The notes: generated by a model from the letters alone, not told the origin. Shown: positions 1 to 12,180, counted from the first letter of the stretch. The stretch is DNA of 64,000 nt from Epiperipatus broadwayi (GCA_028023455.1 JAQFVV010012396.1:23535292-23599291); one strand, 5' to 3'. A program made the numbers and translations.

Positions 1-690
1 AGCATCATAATATCATATATATATATATCGTTTTTTCTGGTAAGATTGGTAACGTGATAATTCTTATTTTCGTTTTGGAATCTGCTCTTTTTTAAACTTG
101 AAGATTTTAAAATGCAGTCAATATTATAAATAATAGAACTGTAGGGAAATTAAAAATCAATATTTATTTTGATCTTTTTACTTTCAAAATTAAAACTTTA
201 TTTACACATTAGAGTGGATACAAAAGCAATCAATGATAGGATAAAATTATGTCAATAAGAAAGATTCAATGTATACATATAAATGTGGTATGCAAGCCAT
301 GTATATAGAAATATCAAAAGTTGTATTAGATCAATCATTTAGTCTTAAGAGCAGCAGAAGAAGCTCATGATGGTTAATTAATGCAAGTATGAAAGAAACA
401 TAAATAAATATAAATAAAATCAAAGTTTATATTAATGCCTTAAGGCAGTGTGTCATGAGCTTAATTAGTTAGGAATATAAAGTAAGTCAAACCTATGTAT
501 AAGGTTTGGAAATTCCATTGATTAATGATTATCCTGGCCAAAAGAGTAACGAGGATTATAACAATATTTACAACTTGATATAGATAAGTTAATTGTATAG
601 TATGTAATTAATGCAAAGTTTGTGTATTAAATATATAATATATATGAAAGATCTTCATAGTTAAAGTTAGATTATTCTTAAGTGAAAGAT
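1..690. other. AT-rich intergenic stretch, nothing recognised
   Basis: This stretch has short A/T runs, a small TA run near position 20, and stop codons in all frames. I see no exon, RNA gene or inverted repeat in it. It lies just beyond the 3' side of the minus-strand LINE that follows. Confidence 0.5.
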
Positions 691-859
691 GGGATATGTT
701 ATTTGTTCAGTGGATGGGAGAAAGTTCAAGTTTTAGGCCTAAGAAATACATGAATTAGGACTCTAGCCTCATCTGGCTCCAGGTTTGGTCAATTAGCCAG
801 GCTGATAAGTTTGTTTATCCTCATCTTTTATCTTGTAGAGGGATTTGAAAAATTGATTA

Positions 860-1086
860 ATCATTGAGTCATCACAGCCATGATCAAATATCATCCTACA
901 TCTGGTAGTCCAAATTGAGAAGTTCTAATGCTATATTATGGAGATAAGTCCACGAATCACATTGATCCAAAATGTGGCCAATTGACTCCTTCTGTTTGTT
1001 ACATAGGGGACAAAGGGGGTTGATTTTGTAATCCATTTGGTAGTGGAGAAAGGCCCCAGTGGGGAGTGCTCCAAGGATGATTTTTA
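860..1086 (-). pseudogene. LINE A C-terminal zinc motif (CX2CX8HX4C)
   Basis: On the minus strand one frame reads a short segment containing CPLCNKQKESIGH followed by ILDQC, which makes a CX2CX8HX4C pattern. LINE B has the same spacing at its ORF2 C terminus (CPLCHRAEETQEH then LFYLC). Such motifs close ORF2 of several LINE clades and are thought to bind nucleic acid. The segment is in a different frame from the thumb fragment upstream, so the ORF is broken. Confidence 0.75.
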
Positions 1087-1587
1087 TTAAAAATCAACAA
1101 ATTTTGGACTCAGTTTGATGAATTTTGTTAATTTGGAAAATCGAGCAATTCCTATTGGAAGTATATTAACTGATTTAGTTTTCCCGGGAAACATTAATTG
1201 ATAAACTTCCCAATATAATAATTTCCCCTGAAAAAGAACTGACAACTGGAAGTTTTGAAAAATCACTGTAACTTGATTTTGTAGCCAAATGCTTCTTAAT
1301 TTTGATGGAGGTTGATCGGTAGACTCTATCTTTTCCTTGGGGAAGGGGCACTCCATATCGGGATTATCCTTAAAAATCTTGAATAGTATATTATGAGTTT
1401 GTTGGAGGTAAAAAATCTTCAGTGAGTGAAGGCTAAGGGCATTAAGAAGTTTGGGTTTTTGTAATATGTTGAGGCTGTTGATGGGAGTCCTGCATCCCCA
1501 GCAAAGTTTTCTGCATAAGATTTCAATTTTTTGGATAACCTTGCACATGGTGGAAAATCCTGCTAGATAATATGTTATTTTGGACAA
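1087..1587 (-). pseudogene. LINE A RT thumb/connection region
   Basis: This 166-residue open segment follows the palm fragment on the same strand but in another frame. It has the usual post-palm sequence of LINE ORF2 proteins, with a RKLCWG-type motif about 25 residues in. In LINE B the equivalent position reads NKLLWQRK. It is a broken part of the same ORF2 and not an independent gene. About 80 bp separate it from the palm fragment, which points to at least one indel or stop. Confidence 0.7.
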
Positions 1588-1666
1588 TTATATATCATTA
1601 AGTAGTGCTACCTTCCCCAATAAGGACAGGTAGACCTTAGATAGTGATATTACTGTAGAATTGACC

Positions 1667-2290
1667 TTAGCTAATAAGGGAGCTTGGAGTTCTCTTCTCA
1701 TAATGGATGGGGGGAGGTTTGGTGGAACCCAAGAAATTTCTGAGGGGGGCTTCAAATCCACTTGGTATTTGCTTGTCTGATAAAATTGACCATATGGCCA
1801 ATTTTGTTCTGTTTACTCTGAGATCAGATTTGTGAGAAAATTGGTCCAGGAGTTCCTCAAGCCTAGTGAACTCATCTTGAGATGAGAGGAACACCACCAC
1901 ATCATCCATATAGGAAATATGGTGAATGTTCTCCCTCAGCATAGGGATGGCTATCCCAGGAAAGACAGCCTCAATGCTTAGCAGTAATGGGTTCAGATAG
2001 GCTGTGAAGAGAAGAGTACTTACTGGTGAGCCCTGAGGAATGGAAATACAGGGCAGAAATCCTGGAGCCACTCTACCATCAAGAGAGAGAAATACCTCCT
2101 GATTGTGAAGTAGGTTCTCTATTATCTGGAGATATGCTGAAGGTACTTGGAGTTCCTCCAACACACTAAGCAATTCTTTGACCCTGATGCAGTCAAAGGC
2201 CCCAGCAAAGTCGAGTTGAACTGCAATCGGTCGGGACATTCTTTTTCTACAAACATGATCTATGAGAAGGCGAAAGTGGCTGACGATAAT
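1667..2290 (-). pseudogene. LINE A reverse transcriptase palm fragment
   Basis: The reading frame from about 2290 down to 1667 encodes a reverse transcriptase palm. Motif A reads VQLDFAGAFDCI, motif B reads IPQGSPVSTLLF, and the catalytic motif C reads SYMDDVVVF. The two motif C aspartates and the motif A aspartate are present. The frame is open upstream of the first methionine (2239), so that methionine is not a genuine start. The enzyme would copy element RNA at a nicked genomic target. The frame ends in a stop at 1667 and the coding continues in another frame at 1587, so the copy is dead. Confidence in the RT identity is high. Confidence 0.9.
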
Positions 2291-2299
2291 AAGCTGAAA

Positions 2300-2806
2300 A
2301 TTAATGGAGTTAAATTAGAGATGGAATGGAATTTATTTATCTACAGATATAATAATCTATCCTTCTTATCTTATTCAGTGACAAAATTGAAACATTTTAA
2401 TAAAGGTGTACTAATACCAATTTATTCATAATTAAAACTAAAGGTGTGTGTGTGTGAGAGGGACAGCAAGTAGAATGTTTTATTTACTAACAAAATCTTT
2501 ATTTTATCACTGATTCCTATTCAGTATTATGAAGTTAATTTTATTGGTAAGCAAAAAGAAATATTTACAAAATTGGATTATTTTTAATCATTGCATATAC
2601 TTAAAGATCTAAGGCTGAGTGAATATAAATTTTGTTAGGTAAAATAATTATAAATGAAATAAAAATTAACCTATAGCTATAATATATTGATTGATTCTCA
2701 TATAATTACCAATGTTAGTATTAATAGACTCAGTTTTAGTTGAATGAGTGATATAGTGATGGCCAATATTTAAAAATTGTATCACTTGTAACCACTTATA
2801 TTTAAA
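2300..2806. other. Intergenic, nothing recognised
   Basis: AT-rich sequence with a short TG/GA run near 2443-2460. Short reading frames on either strand have no family resemblance. Confidence 0.45.
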
Positions 2807-2907
2807 CAAAGCTAAAATCTCCATACAGTAATGCCACCCTGTGCCAACCAGAGTAATCAATGGATGCCAGAAGGCTTGTGCATAAAATCCCTATCTAATG
2901 CCTATTC

Positions 2908-2966
2908 ATCCAATATCCCCAGACTAATTTCTGGCTTGTGACCTTCGTCAGTGAGGAGCTTTGGAT
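2908..2966 (-). ncRNA. Hammerhead ribozyme motif, type I-like (M1 copy 1, left arm)
   Basis: Read on the minus strand, this has an outer stem I ATCCAA/TTGGAT, an inner stem I TCCTCA/TGGGGA (one G-U pair), the core CTGACGA, a stem II segment GGT..GCC, then GAAA, a 2-bp stem III (A-U, U-G) closed by TA, and the cleavage triplet GTC ending at 2922. Core position 7 is C where most copies have T, which hammerheads tolerate. An A-A mismatch sits at the base of stem II, so activity is uncertain. Confidence 0.6.
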
Positions 2967-3107
2967 CTGAGAGCACTGCACCTAGATCTTAGGATCTAAG
3001 GCAACCCTCCAGCAACCACCTTTTATCTCTACTTAAGTATAAAACTATGAGAATGAAATTGAAAACACAAAAATATTTTCAATCTAAGCTAGGTGCAGTG
3101 CTCTCAG

Positions 3108-3166
3108 ATCCAAAGCTCCTCACTGATGAAGGCCACAAGCCAGAAACTAATCCCGGGATATTGGAT
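3108..3166 (+). ncRNA. Degenerate hammerhead motif (M1 copy 1, right arm)
   Basis: The right arm repeats the motif on the plus strand with CTGATGA, stem II GGC/GCC, and GAAAC. The segment before cleavage reads TAATC instead of TAGTC, and the 3' side of stem I reads CCGGGA, which mismatches TCCTCA at its first base. Stem III is broken, so this copy is probably inactive. Confidence 0.5.
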
Positions 3167-3269
3167 GAAATAGGCAATAGATAGGGATTTTATGCACAAG
3201 TCTTCTGGCATCCATTGATTACTCTGGTTGGCACAGGATGACACTACTGTATGGAGAGTTTTGCCTTGT

Positions 3270-6200
3270 CTATAAACAATTATGTGCTATTAAAACGAAA
3301 ATAATTTGGCAAGTGATAAAAATATCATTGCACAAAGTCATTTAAAGAAAGTATAAATTATAAAAAAAAAAAAAATACATTTTAAACCAATACAACTGTC
3401 ATAATCAAAACTAGTACAAATACTATATTCCAAAAAGTGATCGTATAGTGTAAAAATAAGGCTTTTAAAATTGCTTAAAAAACCCCCCCAGATACTATAA
3501 ATCATTGTCATAAAATATCACACTTATTGTCAAATATTCATTTGAGAAGACAAAATTAATCATATATAAGTAGCAAAATGATCTTCGAATGAAACAACAG
3601 AAAAATGATTTTAAAACTAAACATATAATTAAAAATGAAGTTAGGAAATTGTCACTAAATTTAAACATAGTCGATTAATTAATAATGTTTGCCTGAAGAT
3701 TTGTTAGGATGACAATTTTTAATTATATGTTGGACTATTTTCATGATCTAGTACAATTTTTAATTCTTTTTAGAAAAATTCAAACTTTATTTATACCCTT
3801 CTCCTAAATACAAATACTTAATTGAATTTAACAAGATATAAATAATGTTTTTGAAAAGATTCAAACTTTTTATACCATTTTAAATATTAACAGCTGAAAT
3901 TAAAAAATATCTTGAAATTTTCTAATTGCATTTAACAATTCAACTTGGCAATCAAAACAATATATAACCATATTTATTTGATAGTTTTAAAAAGTTTATT
4001 GTTAGAGAAAAATGATTTTTATTAAGATTTCAATAATTTACATTGGTGTAGCTACCACGACAGTTTAATAATAATAAAAAAACATATTTTAAACGTTAAA
4101 TGTCTAAAAGACAAAAAAGTGATTTATTAACTGAATTTAAATACAAATCCACTCTAGTTATAAATCTCCAACAAAACTCAGCAAATTATTTTAAAATATA
4201 ACAATATAAGTTATTACAAAATTATTATTCAAGGTTTATAAAAATAAATGCATATAAACAATTATATATATGATTATCATCATATTCAACCATTATTAAT
4301 ATATTGAAGGATGAATGTTGTTTTTTTTAATTTAATGCAGTTTATCTGATTCATGGTTTCTCTCTTTCATATTATAGAAGAACTTTAACTTATTCTATCA
4401 ATCCAATCCACATATGGTTTCTTCTTATGGATTTTATAATCTCTTTCTATTCTTTTTATGACTATAACTACCCATCTGTTATAATTATGAGCCTAATATT
4501 AACATTTTGGCATTGATTATTATTTTGTGGTTTCACAACAATATCTTACAGAATATTTATGAAATGAAAATATATTACATATAGTCTATATTATTAAATA
4601 TATAAAAGATTGCAGTTGAACTTAGAATACAGAACCAATAATTGAATCATATATTTAAAAGTATTAAGTAATAAACATTTATGTTATGCATTAAAAAAAT
4701 TTAAATCACTATTTTATAAATATGTAATACAAACATCTTATTTTTTTAGCAAAGGAAATTTTATAAAACTGAAATTTAAACAGTTAATTGTATTAATTTG
4801 CAAAGATCTAAGATCTAATCTGCTTTTGCTATTAAAAATAGGAACACTCAAAGAAATAGTCATCATATAATTCATTAATTAAAATTAAATAAGAAGAATC
4901 AAAATACTTCTGCTGACGTCATCTATATTATATTGTGATAAATGTCCTTTATAAAATGCAAGAACCATTAATGCCTAGTAAGCTGAAATTTCACAATGAT
5001 AATTTGAGTTGTATAAAGTGTTGGGTAAAATAATCAACAACTACACCCATTGGTAAAATTAGTAATAATTGTGCTCATATATAAAATCAATTAAAAAGGT
5101 AATATAATAATGAATTTTATGGTATAAACAACCCATTTTAATCTGCTGAAAAATGATAAGCCTCCTCTTTCCCAAGAAGTATTTTCCCTGAAATTTTAAA
5201 TTCTTTATAAATCATGGATTTGGATAAAAATCATCACATGAATTATAATTTAAATTTGATTCATATTCACAAAAGATGTTTTTCAAATATCAATTTTCAT
5301 ATCCATAAAAATATATCTAATTCTAGAGACTGTGTCAATCTAGTAAAAGATCTTATTCAATCTGGAACTTATTTTATTGTTTATTAAAATGTTTAATAGA
5401 CCCTTTTTTCTTAAAATCTTTTAGAAGGGTGATCTTTGTTATAGATAGTCTTCAAGTTGGAAAGAAAGACTCATTGTCATATATTTTTGGTTATAAAAGC
5501 ATGATTGTTAAGTATTGTCATAACATTTAAATTGTAGGTCAATTCCCAAGGTGAATTTAGCTTTTTTCTTAATACTTTAATGTTGTAGCAAAATACAACT
5601 TTTATGGCTCAGATAAAGCATTGATTTTATATAGTTTGCTAAGTATCAAGTTATTAGTTAAAAATAATACTATATTATCTATTAATTATCATGCCCAAAG
5701 TGAAGAATAATTAATTTTCTGAGAATAGACAATTCCACTATTCCTATTGCTTATTATTTTATTATAATTTAAAACATTATAAGTGTTTATTTTCAATTAT
5801 ATTCTGGATGATTTTGTACCCCAATAAAATTATGAATTTAGACTGGGAAAAGCAAAAAATCTTAAATTTTCCATTGAATGAAATTATTGTAACCAATCTC
5901 AATCATCACTTGATCTAATGAGCTACTGATTATGCGTTTATTTGCATATCTTTTCCAATTTGGAATTTTTAAGTATTTTGTTTTATAAATAAACTATTTG
6001 TTTTAATTATATTTTCTAATGCTTTCAGTATCACTTATAAATTTCATTGTATAATATTGAATACAACAATAATACTGATAAATAACAAAGTGATTACTTG
6101 CTTAGGTGTAATATGATTTCTGAATAGTATAAGTAATAACTTGATTTTCAATCCATCAACTTAAAGCTTTTAAGTTTATTTCCTTAACATGACCTTATAT

Positions 6201-6288
6201 ATTATAAGGCACTAAAACTGAGCTTTTGTATAACATAAAACATAGTAAATAGATATTTATTTTTATATAGCGTGATATTATGATTTGT
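3270..6288. other. AT-rich intergenic region
   Basis: Three kilobases with no convincing exon, RNA gene or mobile element. There are A/T homopolymers (for example 3361-3374) and many stops in every frame. A palindromic TGACGTCA (CRE-type octamer) lies near 4913, with no gene nearby. Confidence 0.45.
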
Positions 6289-6480
6289 AATAAACTAATG
6301 ATCAGCTTTTCAAGCTAATGTACATGCCCATACTTAAACGTTTGGGTTGAAAGAATAGGTGGATTCATTCTATTCTTTCACAAAGACTTTATCTTGTGTT
6401 GGAAAGTGGGAGTATTCATTTATTGTTAAGATTCATAAAGTGCATGTACATTAGCTTGAAAAGCTGATCATTAGTTTATT
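6289..6480. mobile_element. M2 element, short copy with about 39-bp terminal inverted repeats
   Basis: The ends read AATAAACTAATGATCAGC at 6289 and the exact reverse complement at 6480. The inverted repeats extend for about 39 bp. The interior matches the larger M2 clusters at 10.9 and 29.6 kb, including a GGGTTG-AAAGAATA..GTGGATTCATT block and a TATTCATTTATT block. It is a non-autonomous element with no coding capacity. Confidence 0.8.
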
Positions 6481-8312
6481 ATAAAACATAGTACTATGTT
6501 GAAAATAAGATTTTTTTTATTATCAGTAATTTCAGATAATGAAAGAATATTTTGGTTTTTCATAGGAAATGTTTAGATTTTTTTTCATTCTTTTTTAAAT
6601 AAAATTTATCGTTTAATTTTCAATATGAGACAAATCTGTTTTCTATTTCTATTTTTTCTATCTTAAAAAAAAATAATTTAGACATAATTCATGCTAAATA
6701 ACAAAACTAGTTTAACTTGTACTAAACACCTTCAGTTTGGGCAATTATTTTTTACTTAAAAAGTAAAATATTAATCAAATAAAGATTATCTTTCCAAGTA
6801 GACATGCCAATCATTTTATATGACAATTTTTTTTTTATAAAATCTATATTTCTATAATATGTTGGTCCATAAACCTATTCTGCAAACGTCATAGCATTTG
6901 ACAATATTTTTGCATGTGCTAACTGAAACTCAATACAATCAAAATATTTTTAATAACTCTGTTTTTTAATTAGCTGATAAAACAATTTTACTTTATATAA
7001 TACATTTCTAATTATAAGGTATTGGCTAATTATACGCAGTGTCAAAAACTACTTTGATTATAAATTTAAGAATATTTAATGTAATAAGTCTGATTATATA
7101 AATACAATATATCAATTTAAGTTTGATCTTGAAATTGTCAAGATTTTTCATGAAGAAAGAAACCACAATAAAAAAAAATTAAGGGAGCAATTTTAATAAA
7201 TAGAAATAAAATGAATATAATTAATAACCAAACTGCTAACATTAAAATTCAGGATTAATAAGGTTTGATTTGATGGCATTTGCTTCCATTATGTTTTTTG
7301 AATTTTACAGCAGTTGAGGAGGATTAAGGTATTAACTGAAAGTAGTTCTGTTGATTGAAAGACTGTATATAATAATTAATTAGTGTTATATTTATTATTT
7401 TTTGTTATATATGTATTATTATTAATTAGAACACCTTTTGAAATTAAGAAGAATGCATTTTTTTAACTAAGTAACAATATGGTGGAATATTTATATATAT
7501 TTTCATAGTATTATTTCTGGAACTTTTGTGTATTAAAAATATATAATAGCTAAATATCTGATGTTTGAGTACAATGATAGGTTTTTTTCTCAGAGATGGC
7601 TAACAGAAGCTATAGAGATATTTAAAAGACCTAAGAGCATAAATAAAAAGTGTGAATTAAAGAAAATTAATATTATTTAGAAAGTGCTATTGGAGGGAAT
7701 TTCTTTTTTTAAACTTCTCAACTAATAAAAATTTAAGAATGAGGAGATAACAACAAATGGTAAAAATAACGATTTTTAATCTCACCACACACATTTTTAT
7801 GATTTCAAAAAAAAAGCTCTGAAGAAAGTACCTGTTATTATACTGAAATGTCAGCTATTTAGCTATTATATATTTATATTACATGGAAACTTCTGGAAAT
7901 AATACAATGAATTCATTTATCTGTGAGAATATTGGAATATATATATATATATAGTTTTAACACATTAAATGACAATTTTTATAAGTTGTAATGAAAGTTA
8001 TATATAAACTGTAATATGTTATTGTAAAATCTTTATTGTAGTAGTGGTTCAAATAAAATTGTACTTCATGACTGCATTTTAAAAGAAACTACTTAATCAA
8101 GTTATCAGAGGACATTTTTATAAACCTTAAAACTTAATAGTTTACATAATGATTTATACGTAAATTTAAATTGTTATATTTTGATTTCCTAGTGTCAAAC
8201 TTACTTCACTGACAATATTGATACAATTTGCTAATAGATAAATACAGTATTTTTGTGAGAGAAGTAATTTTGCCACTTATAAACCACAATGTAATAACTT
8301 ACTATTGATAAA

Positions 8313-8314
<2 letters not shown>
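6481..8314. other. AT-rich intergenic region
   Basis: No gene or element recognised. The region has T-rich runs at 6511 and 6578, an A run at 6664, and a short (TA)n at 7939-7953. Confidence 0.45.

Positions 8315-8350
<36 letters not shown>
8315..8350. repeat. (TA)n microsatellite
   Basis: About 18 uninterrupted TA units. It is followed directly by a fragment of the M5 repeat (8351-8425). Confidence 0.95.
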
Positions 8351-8354
<4 letters not shown>

Positions 8355-8425
8355 AATCGTAAGATTGGCCAACTGAAGTGTGTTGGCTCAGCATGAAATG
8401 CATCTTGTGAGTCATTTGTCTTTTA
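8351..8425 (+). repeat. M5 repeat fragment
   Basis: The segment with TTGGCTCAGCATGAAATGCAT and a following ATTTGTCTTTT resembles the M5 right arm at 32420-32460 (GGTTTAGCATGAAATACAT, then ATTTATCTTTT). It is diverged and lacks the rest of the element. Confidence 0.5.
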
Positions 8426-8643
8426 TTATATCTTTATTTATGTTTTCAAAGGAATATGTGGTGTGTAGAGGTTATTTAATACATTTATATGAAATTAATT
8501 ACATCCAAAGAATTTAATATTTAAAAAATTGATGAAAAATAGTACAAAAAATTAAACATATTTGACATTATTTTTTGAATACTTTTATTTCATTATTAAA
8601 AAATCACCACTATCTTCTACATAGATGCAATTTAACCACTCTA

Positions 8644-9004
8644 TTTTGAACATTTTTTAGTTAAAAAAAACCTTTTATTGTACATTATGCATACACAATC
8701 TTATGTTTTGACTGTCTTTCAGTCTCCTTCAGAGCCAATTTTATTTTAATTTTCAAAAAAATTAAGTGAAAATGTTTCTGAAGAAGACTGCAGGACAGTT
8801 AAAATGTAAGATTGTATATATATATGTGTGTGTGTGTGTGTAAAATGTAAGATTGTATATATATATGTGTGTGTGTGTGTGTGCGTAGAATAAAAATTAA
8901 AGTAAAAGTGACTCTGAAGAAGACTACAGAAGAGTCAAAACATGAGATTGTGTATGCATATATTTACAATAAAAAGTTTTTTTCCTAAAAAATGTTCAAA
9001 GTAG
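8644..9004. repeat. M6 inverted repeat with an internal 42-bp tandem duplication
   Basis: The arms pair from CTATTTTGAACATTTTTTAG at 8644 to its near complement ending at 9004. Each arm has a CTGAAGAAGACT- or CTGAAGGAGACT-type block followed by a matching AGTC-AAAAC block. This resembles a decayed hammerhead core with stem II GACT/AGTC, but the required T of CTGATGA and the G of GAAA are absent. The centre holds two copies of a 42-bp unit (8801-8883) made of TATATATA and TGTGTGTG. Confidence 0.75.
8801..8883. repeat. Two tandem 42-bp units with TA and TG runs
   Basis: The unit begins AAAATGTAAGATTG, continues with TATATATATA and ends with eight TG dinucleotides. It occurs twice, nearly identically. 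Confidence 0.9.
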
Positions 9005-10916
9005 TATAGATAAATTTCATTTATATAAAATATTACAGCAAAGTAAAGGAAGTAGTGAATTTGGTAATATCTTCTACATAATTAGTTAACAGCTTAAATT
9101 TCTGCTTCACAGATTCCTAAAATATATTTCTGTGCTGCTTGTAATCTAACTTTCACTGTGTGATTTTTATTATTCACTGTGGTTACATCAAATGAACTTG
9201 GCTAACAAATTTCAAAAGAAATAGTGGCTTCTCTCAGAAACATGACATTACATTATGTTAAAGTTAATAAATATAAATACTAGCATTTGTTTTGAATAAA
9301 TGATATTAAGATAATTGGAGATAGTTTTAAACCACTCATCACTAGATAGAGCATTATCAAATGATGTTGAGAGTTTATAATTTTAATTTATTAATATTAA
9401 AAATTGAATGAAATTTTTAAAATAAGTTGGGAAAAGAAATTATGTTGAGTTTTTTGTTTTAGTTAATAAATAAATATTTACTATTTCTCCAAAATCCTTA
9501 TTTATTTTTAGGATGAAAATTAATCATATTTATTTTTTATAATTAATAAAACTTAACAAAAGTAAGAACTGAATTCCATAAAGTGTAATTATTATAAAAC
9601 GTTATGTGATTGTTATGTTAGAACTAGCCATTCTTAATTTTTTTATTCATTAAAATTTTGAACAAAAACATCATGGTTGTATAAATATAAACAATTTATA
9701 GCCAACCTTATAAACTATACATTTTTTTGCAATTATTAATTGAATGATTATGAGATTCAATATTTAACATGATTATTTAATTCAGAGATGGTGCTTGGTA
9801 TTCCATTATGGTTATTTGTAGTGAGAATTTTATAAGATTTTTTTAAAAAAGTGACAAAATAATGAATTAAAGATTATTTATTTATTATTTAAAAAATATG
9901 AAGTGTTCAGTATTTCCAATAGATAGTAAAGATCAAAATGTTTTAATCCTGCATTTATGTATTTGATGGAAATAGTTCTTTGTAATTCTATTTTGAAGCC
10001 ATTTGCAATTTACTTTGAGAAAATTTTTGATATTAAAAACTATAACTTTTTGTGTAATTTATTAATTATTTTTACACAATAATTGGACATTAATTATATA
10101 AAACCACAATAATGCATATATATACTTTGATTTTATTCATATATGTTTTATTTTTAAAAATAAAAGTTAATAAATTCAGTCATAATATTAGTAAAGAAAA
10201 TTATGGCTTATACAGTGACTATACTTTATGAAACCAATTTCTTACACCTTATTAACAGCAAGATATAATTTTTTGAGATATTCTAAAAATTATAAGTACA
10301 TTTTTTTAATATTTTATAATAGAGATTTATAGATTTATTAATGTTTTAGATTTATTTGTTCCCATTTTAAAAATAAATTTCTTTAAACAAACATTTCCTT
10401 ACTTTGTTTAGTTACTAACTTGATTTATTTATTTCCCATCATGCAATAATAAAAAACCCTTTGTTATCATTGTATACTATCAATATTTGCAAACTTATGT
10501 GATATTTTGAAATGTTTTTGTTTATAAAGTTTAAATTAATATATCAGTTTAATATATGCAGTTTCTGTATAAAATAAATATTTTATATTAAAATCAAAAG
10601 TTGAACATTGCCAAGAATTGTTACAAGGGTTAACAATAAAAAGTGTCAACCTGTTAAAGAGTTAATGATTTAACTTTTTTCATATTTTATACAAGAATTC
10701 TAATAAGTTTTAATAGTTGAAACAAACAATAAACATATACGTAGGTGCTTAGACAAATAAAATGTATTAGCTTGCTTGCATTATACAATTCATATGTAAA
10801 TATAAAATTCCAGGTATAATAAAATGAAAATCACTTCCTTGTAACCATGTTAAAAGTGTATCACTTGTGATTTTTAAACTGTTGAAATGCATATTCATTA
10901 TTACCTTACTATATTT
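9005..10916. other. AT-rich intergenic region
   Basis: No exon or element recognised. All six frames are interrupted frequently. Confidence 0.45.
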
Positions 10917-12079
10917 ATTCAAAGATCAGCCTTTCAACCTAATTGTGCATGTGTCTTCTGCAAGTGTTAAATAATAAATGAATACTTCACTCCACAATAC
11001 AAGATATAGTATTTATGCAGGAATGAAAGGAATCCTCTTACTCCTACAACTCAAATTCTTTTATATGAGCAAATCTGAAGTACTGTTTAGTAAAGCGTGA
11101 GAGTAGAATTCTCACTTTAAATTACTATCTACAATGTTGTAATGAATGACGTCGGTGAAATTGTCTAGAATTTACTAGAAGTCACTCTAAGTGAAACTTA
11201 ATTATAAGTAAATAAGCATTTCTTTTTATATGACACTATACATACAATTGCATACATTCAAAGATCAGCCTTTCAAGCTAATTGTGCATGTGTCTGCTGT
11301 GAGTGTTAAATAATAAATGAATACTTCACTCCTCAATACAAGATATAGTATTTATGCAGGAATAAAAGGAATCCTCTTACTCCTACAACTCAAATTCTTT
11401 TATATGAGCAAATCTGAAGTACTGTTTAGTAAAGCATGAGAGTAGAATTCTCACTTTAAATTACTATCTACGATGTTGTAATGAATGACGTCAAAGTGAG
11501 AATTCTACTCTCATGCTTTACTAAACTGTACTTCAGATTTGCTCATATAAAAGAATTTGAGTTGTAGGAGTAAGAGGATTCCTTTTATTCCTGCATAAAT
11601 ACTATATCTTGTATTGTGGATTGAAGTATTCATTTATTATTTAACACTCACAGAAGACACATGCACAATTAGCTTGAAAGGCTGATCTTTGAATGTATAC
11701 AATTGTATGCATAGCATCATATAAAAATAAATGCTTATTTATTTATAATTAAGTTTCACTTAGAGTGACGTCTAGTAAATTCTAGACAATTTCACCTACG
11801 TCATTCATTACAACATCGTAGATAGTAATTTAAAGTGAGAATTCTACTTTCATGCTTTACTAAACAGTACTTCAGATTTGCTCATATAAAAGAATTTGAG
11901 TTGTAAAAGTAAGAGGATTTCTTTTATTCCTGCATAAATACTATATCTTGTATTGTGGAGTGAAGTATTCATTTATTATTTAACACTTGCAGAAGACATA
12001 TGCACAATTATCTTGAAAGGCTGATCTTTGAATGTATACAATTGTATGCATAGGGTCATATAAAAATAAATGCTTATTT
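10917..12079. mobile_element. M2 cluster: about 340-bp units arranged head-to-head
   Basis: The terminal block CAAAGATCAGCC occurs on the plus strand at about 10919 and again at 11259. Its reverse complement GGCTGATCTTTG occurs at about 11680 and 12020. The spacing is 340 bp on both sides, so two plus-strand units face two minus-strand units around a centre near 11494, and the central units are partial. Every unit has TATTCATTTATTATT-type and GAATTCTCACTTTAAA-type blocks and a TGACGTC palindrome. No open frame of note is present. The 340-bp periodicity recurs in the cluster at 29.6 kb. Confidence 0.85.
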
Positions 12080-12180
12080 ACTTACTATATTTATTAATAA
12101 TTGTTCTACTAAATAGAAAAATACATCTGATGCTTGATTTATCTAATAAGCTTGCCAATCAACTTTTTCAAAATACCTAA

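Larger units (their letters stand above)
690..2300 (-). mobile_element. 5'-truncated non-LTR retrotransposon (LINE A)
   Basis: Read on the minus strand, this segment keeps the reverse transcriptase palm, the thumb and connection region, a C-terminal CX2CX8HX4C zinc motif and some 3' UTR. It lacks ORF1, the endonuclease and the RT fingers, so it is truncated at its 5' side near 2300, which is usual for target-primed reverse transcription. The order of domains and the spacing of the C-terminal zinc motif match the longer LINE B at 45-50 kb, so both probably belong to one clade. The clade itself is not certain: L1/Tx1-like features and a YMDD box are present together. The 3' boundary near 690 is approximate, because no clear tail was seen. 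Confidence 0.85.
2807..3269. mobile_element. M1 palindromic element, copy 1 (two opposed hammerhead motifs)
   Basis: This is a long imperfect inverted repeat with arms of about 180 bp. Its outer ends read ACAAAGCTAAAATCTCC at 2807 and GGAGAGTTTTGCCTTGT at the right end. The spacer of about 100 bp is AT-rich. Each arm contains one hammerhead ribozyme motif, at 2908-2966 (minus) and 3108-3166 (plus). The same sequence recurs at 21.0, 30.8, 37.9, 38.8 and 61.2 kb. Some of those copies carry a further outer terminus with CATCACATGATCAC, which this copy lacks. No coding capacity is visible. The family is a non-autonomous element, either MITE-like or a retrozyme/Penelope-like derivative. Confidence 0.85.

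Noticed and set aside
4913-4922. TGACGTCA octamer as a promoter element
   Set aside because: There is no TATA box, exon or open frame nearby. The related TGACGTC in M2 units is part of the repeat.
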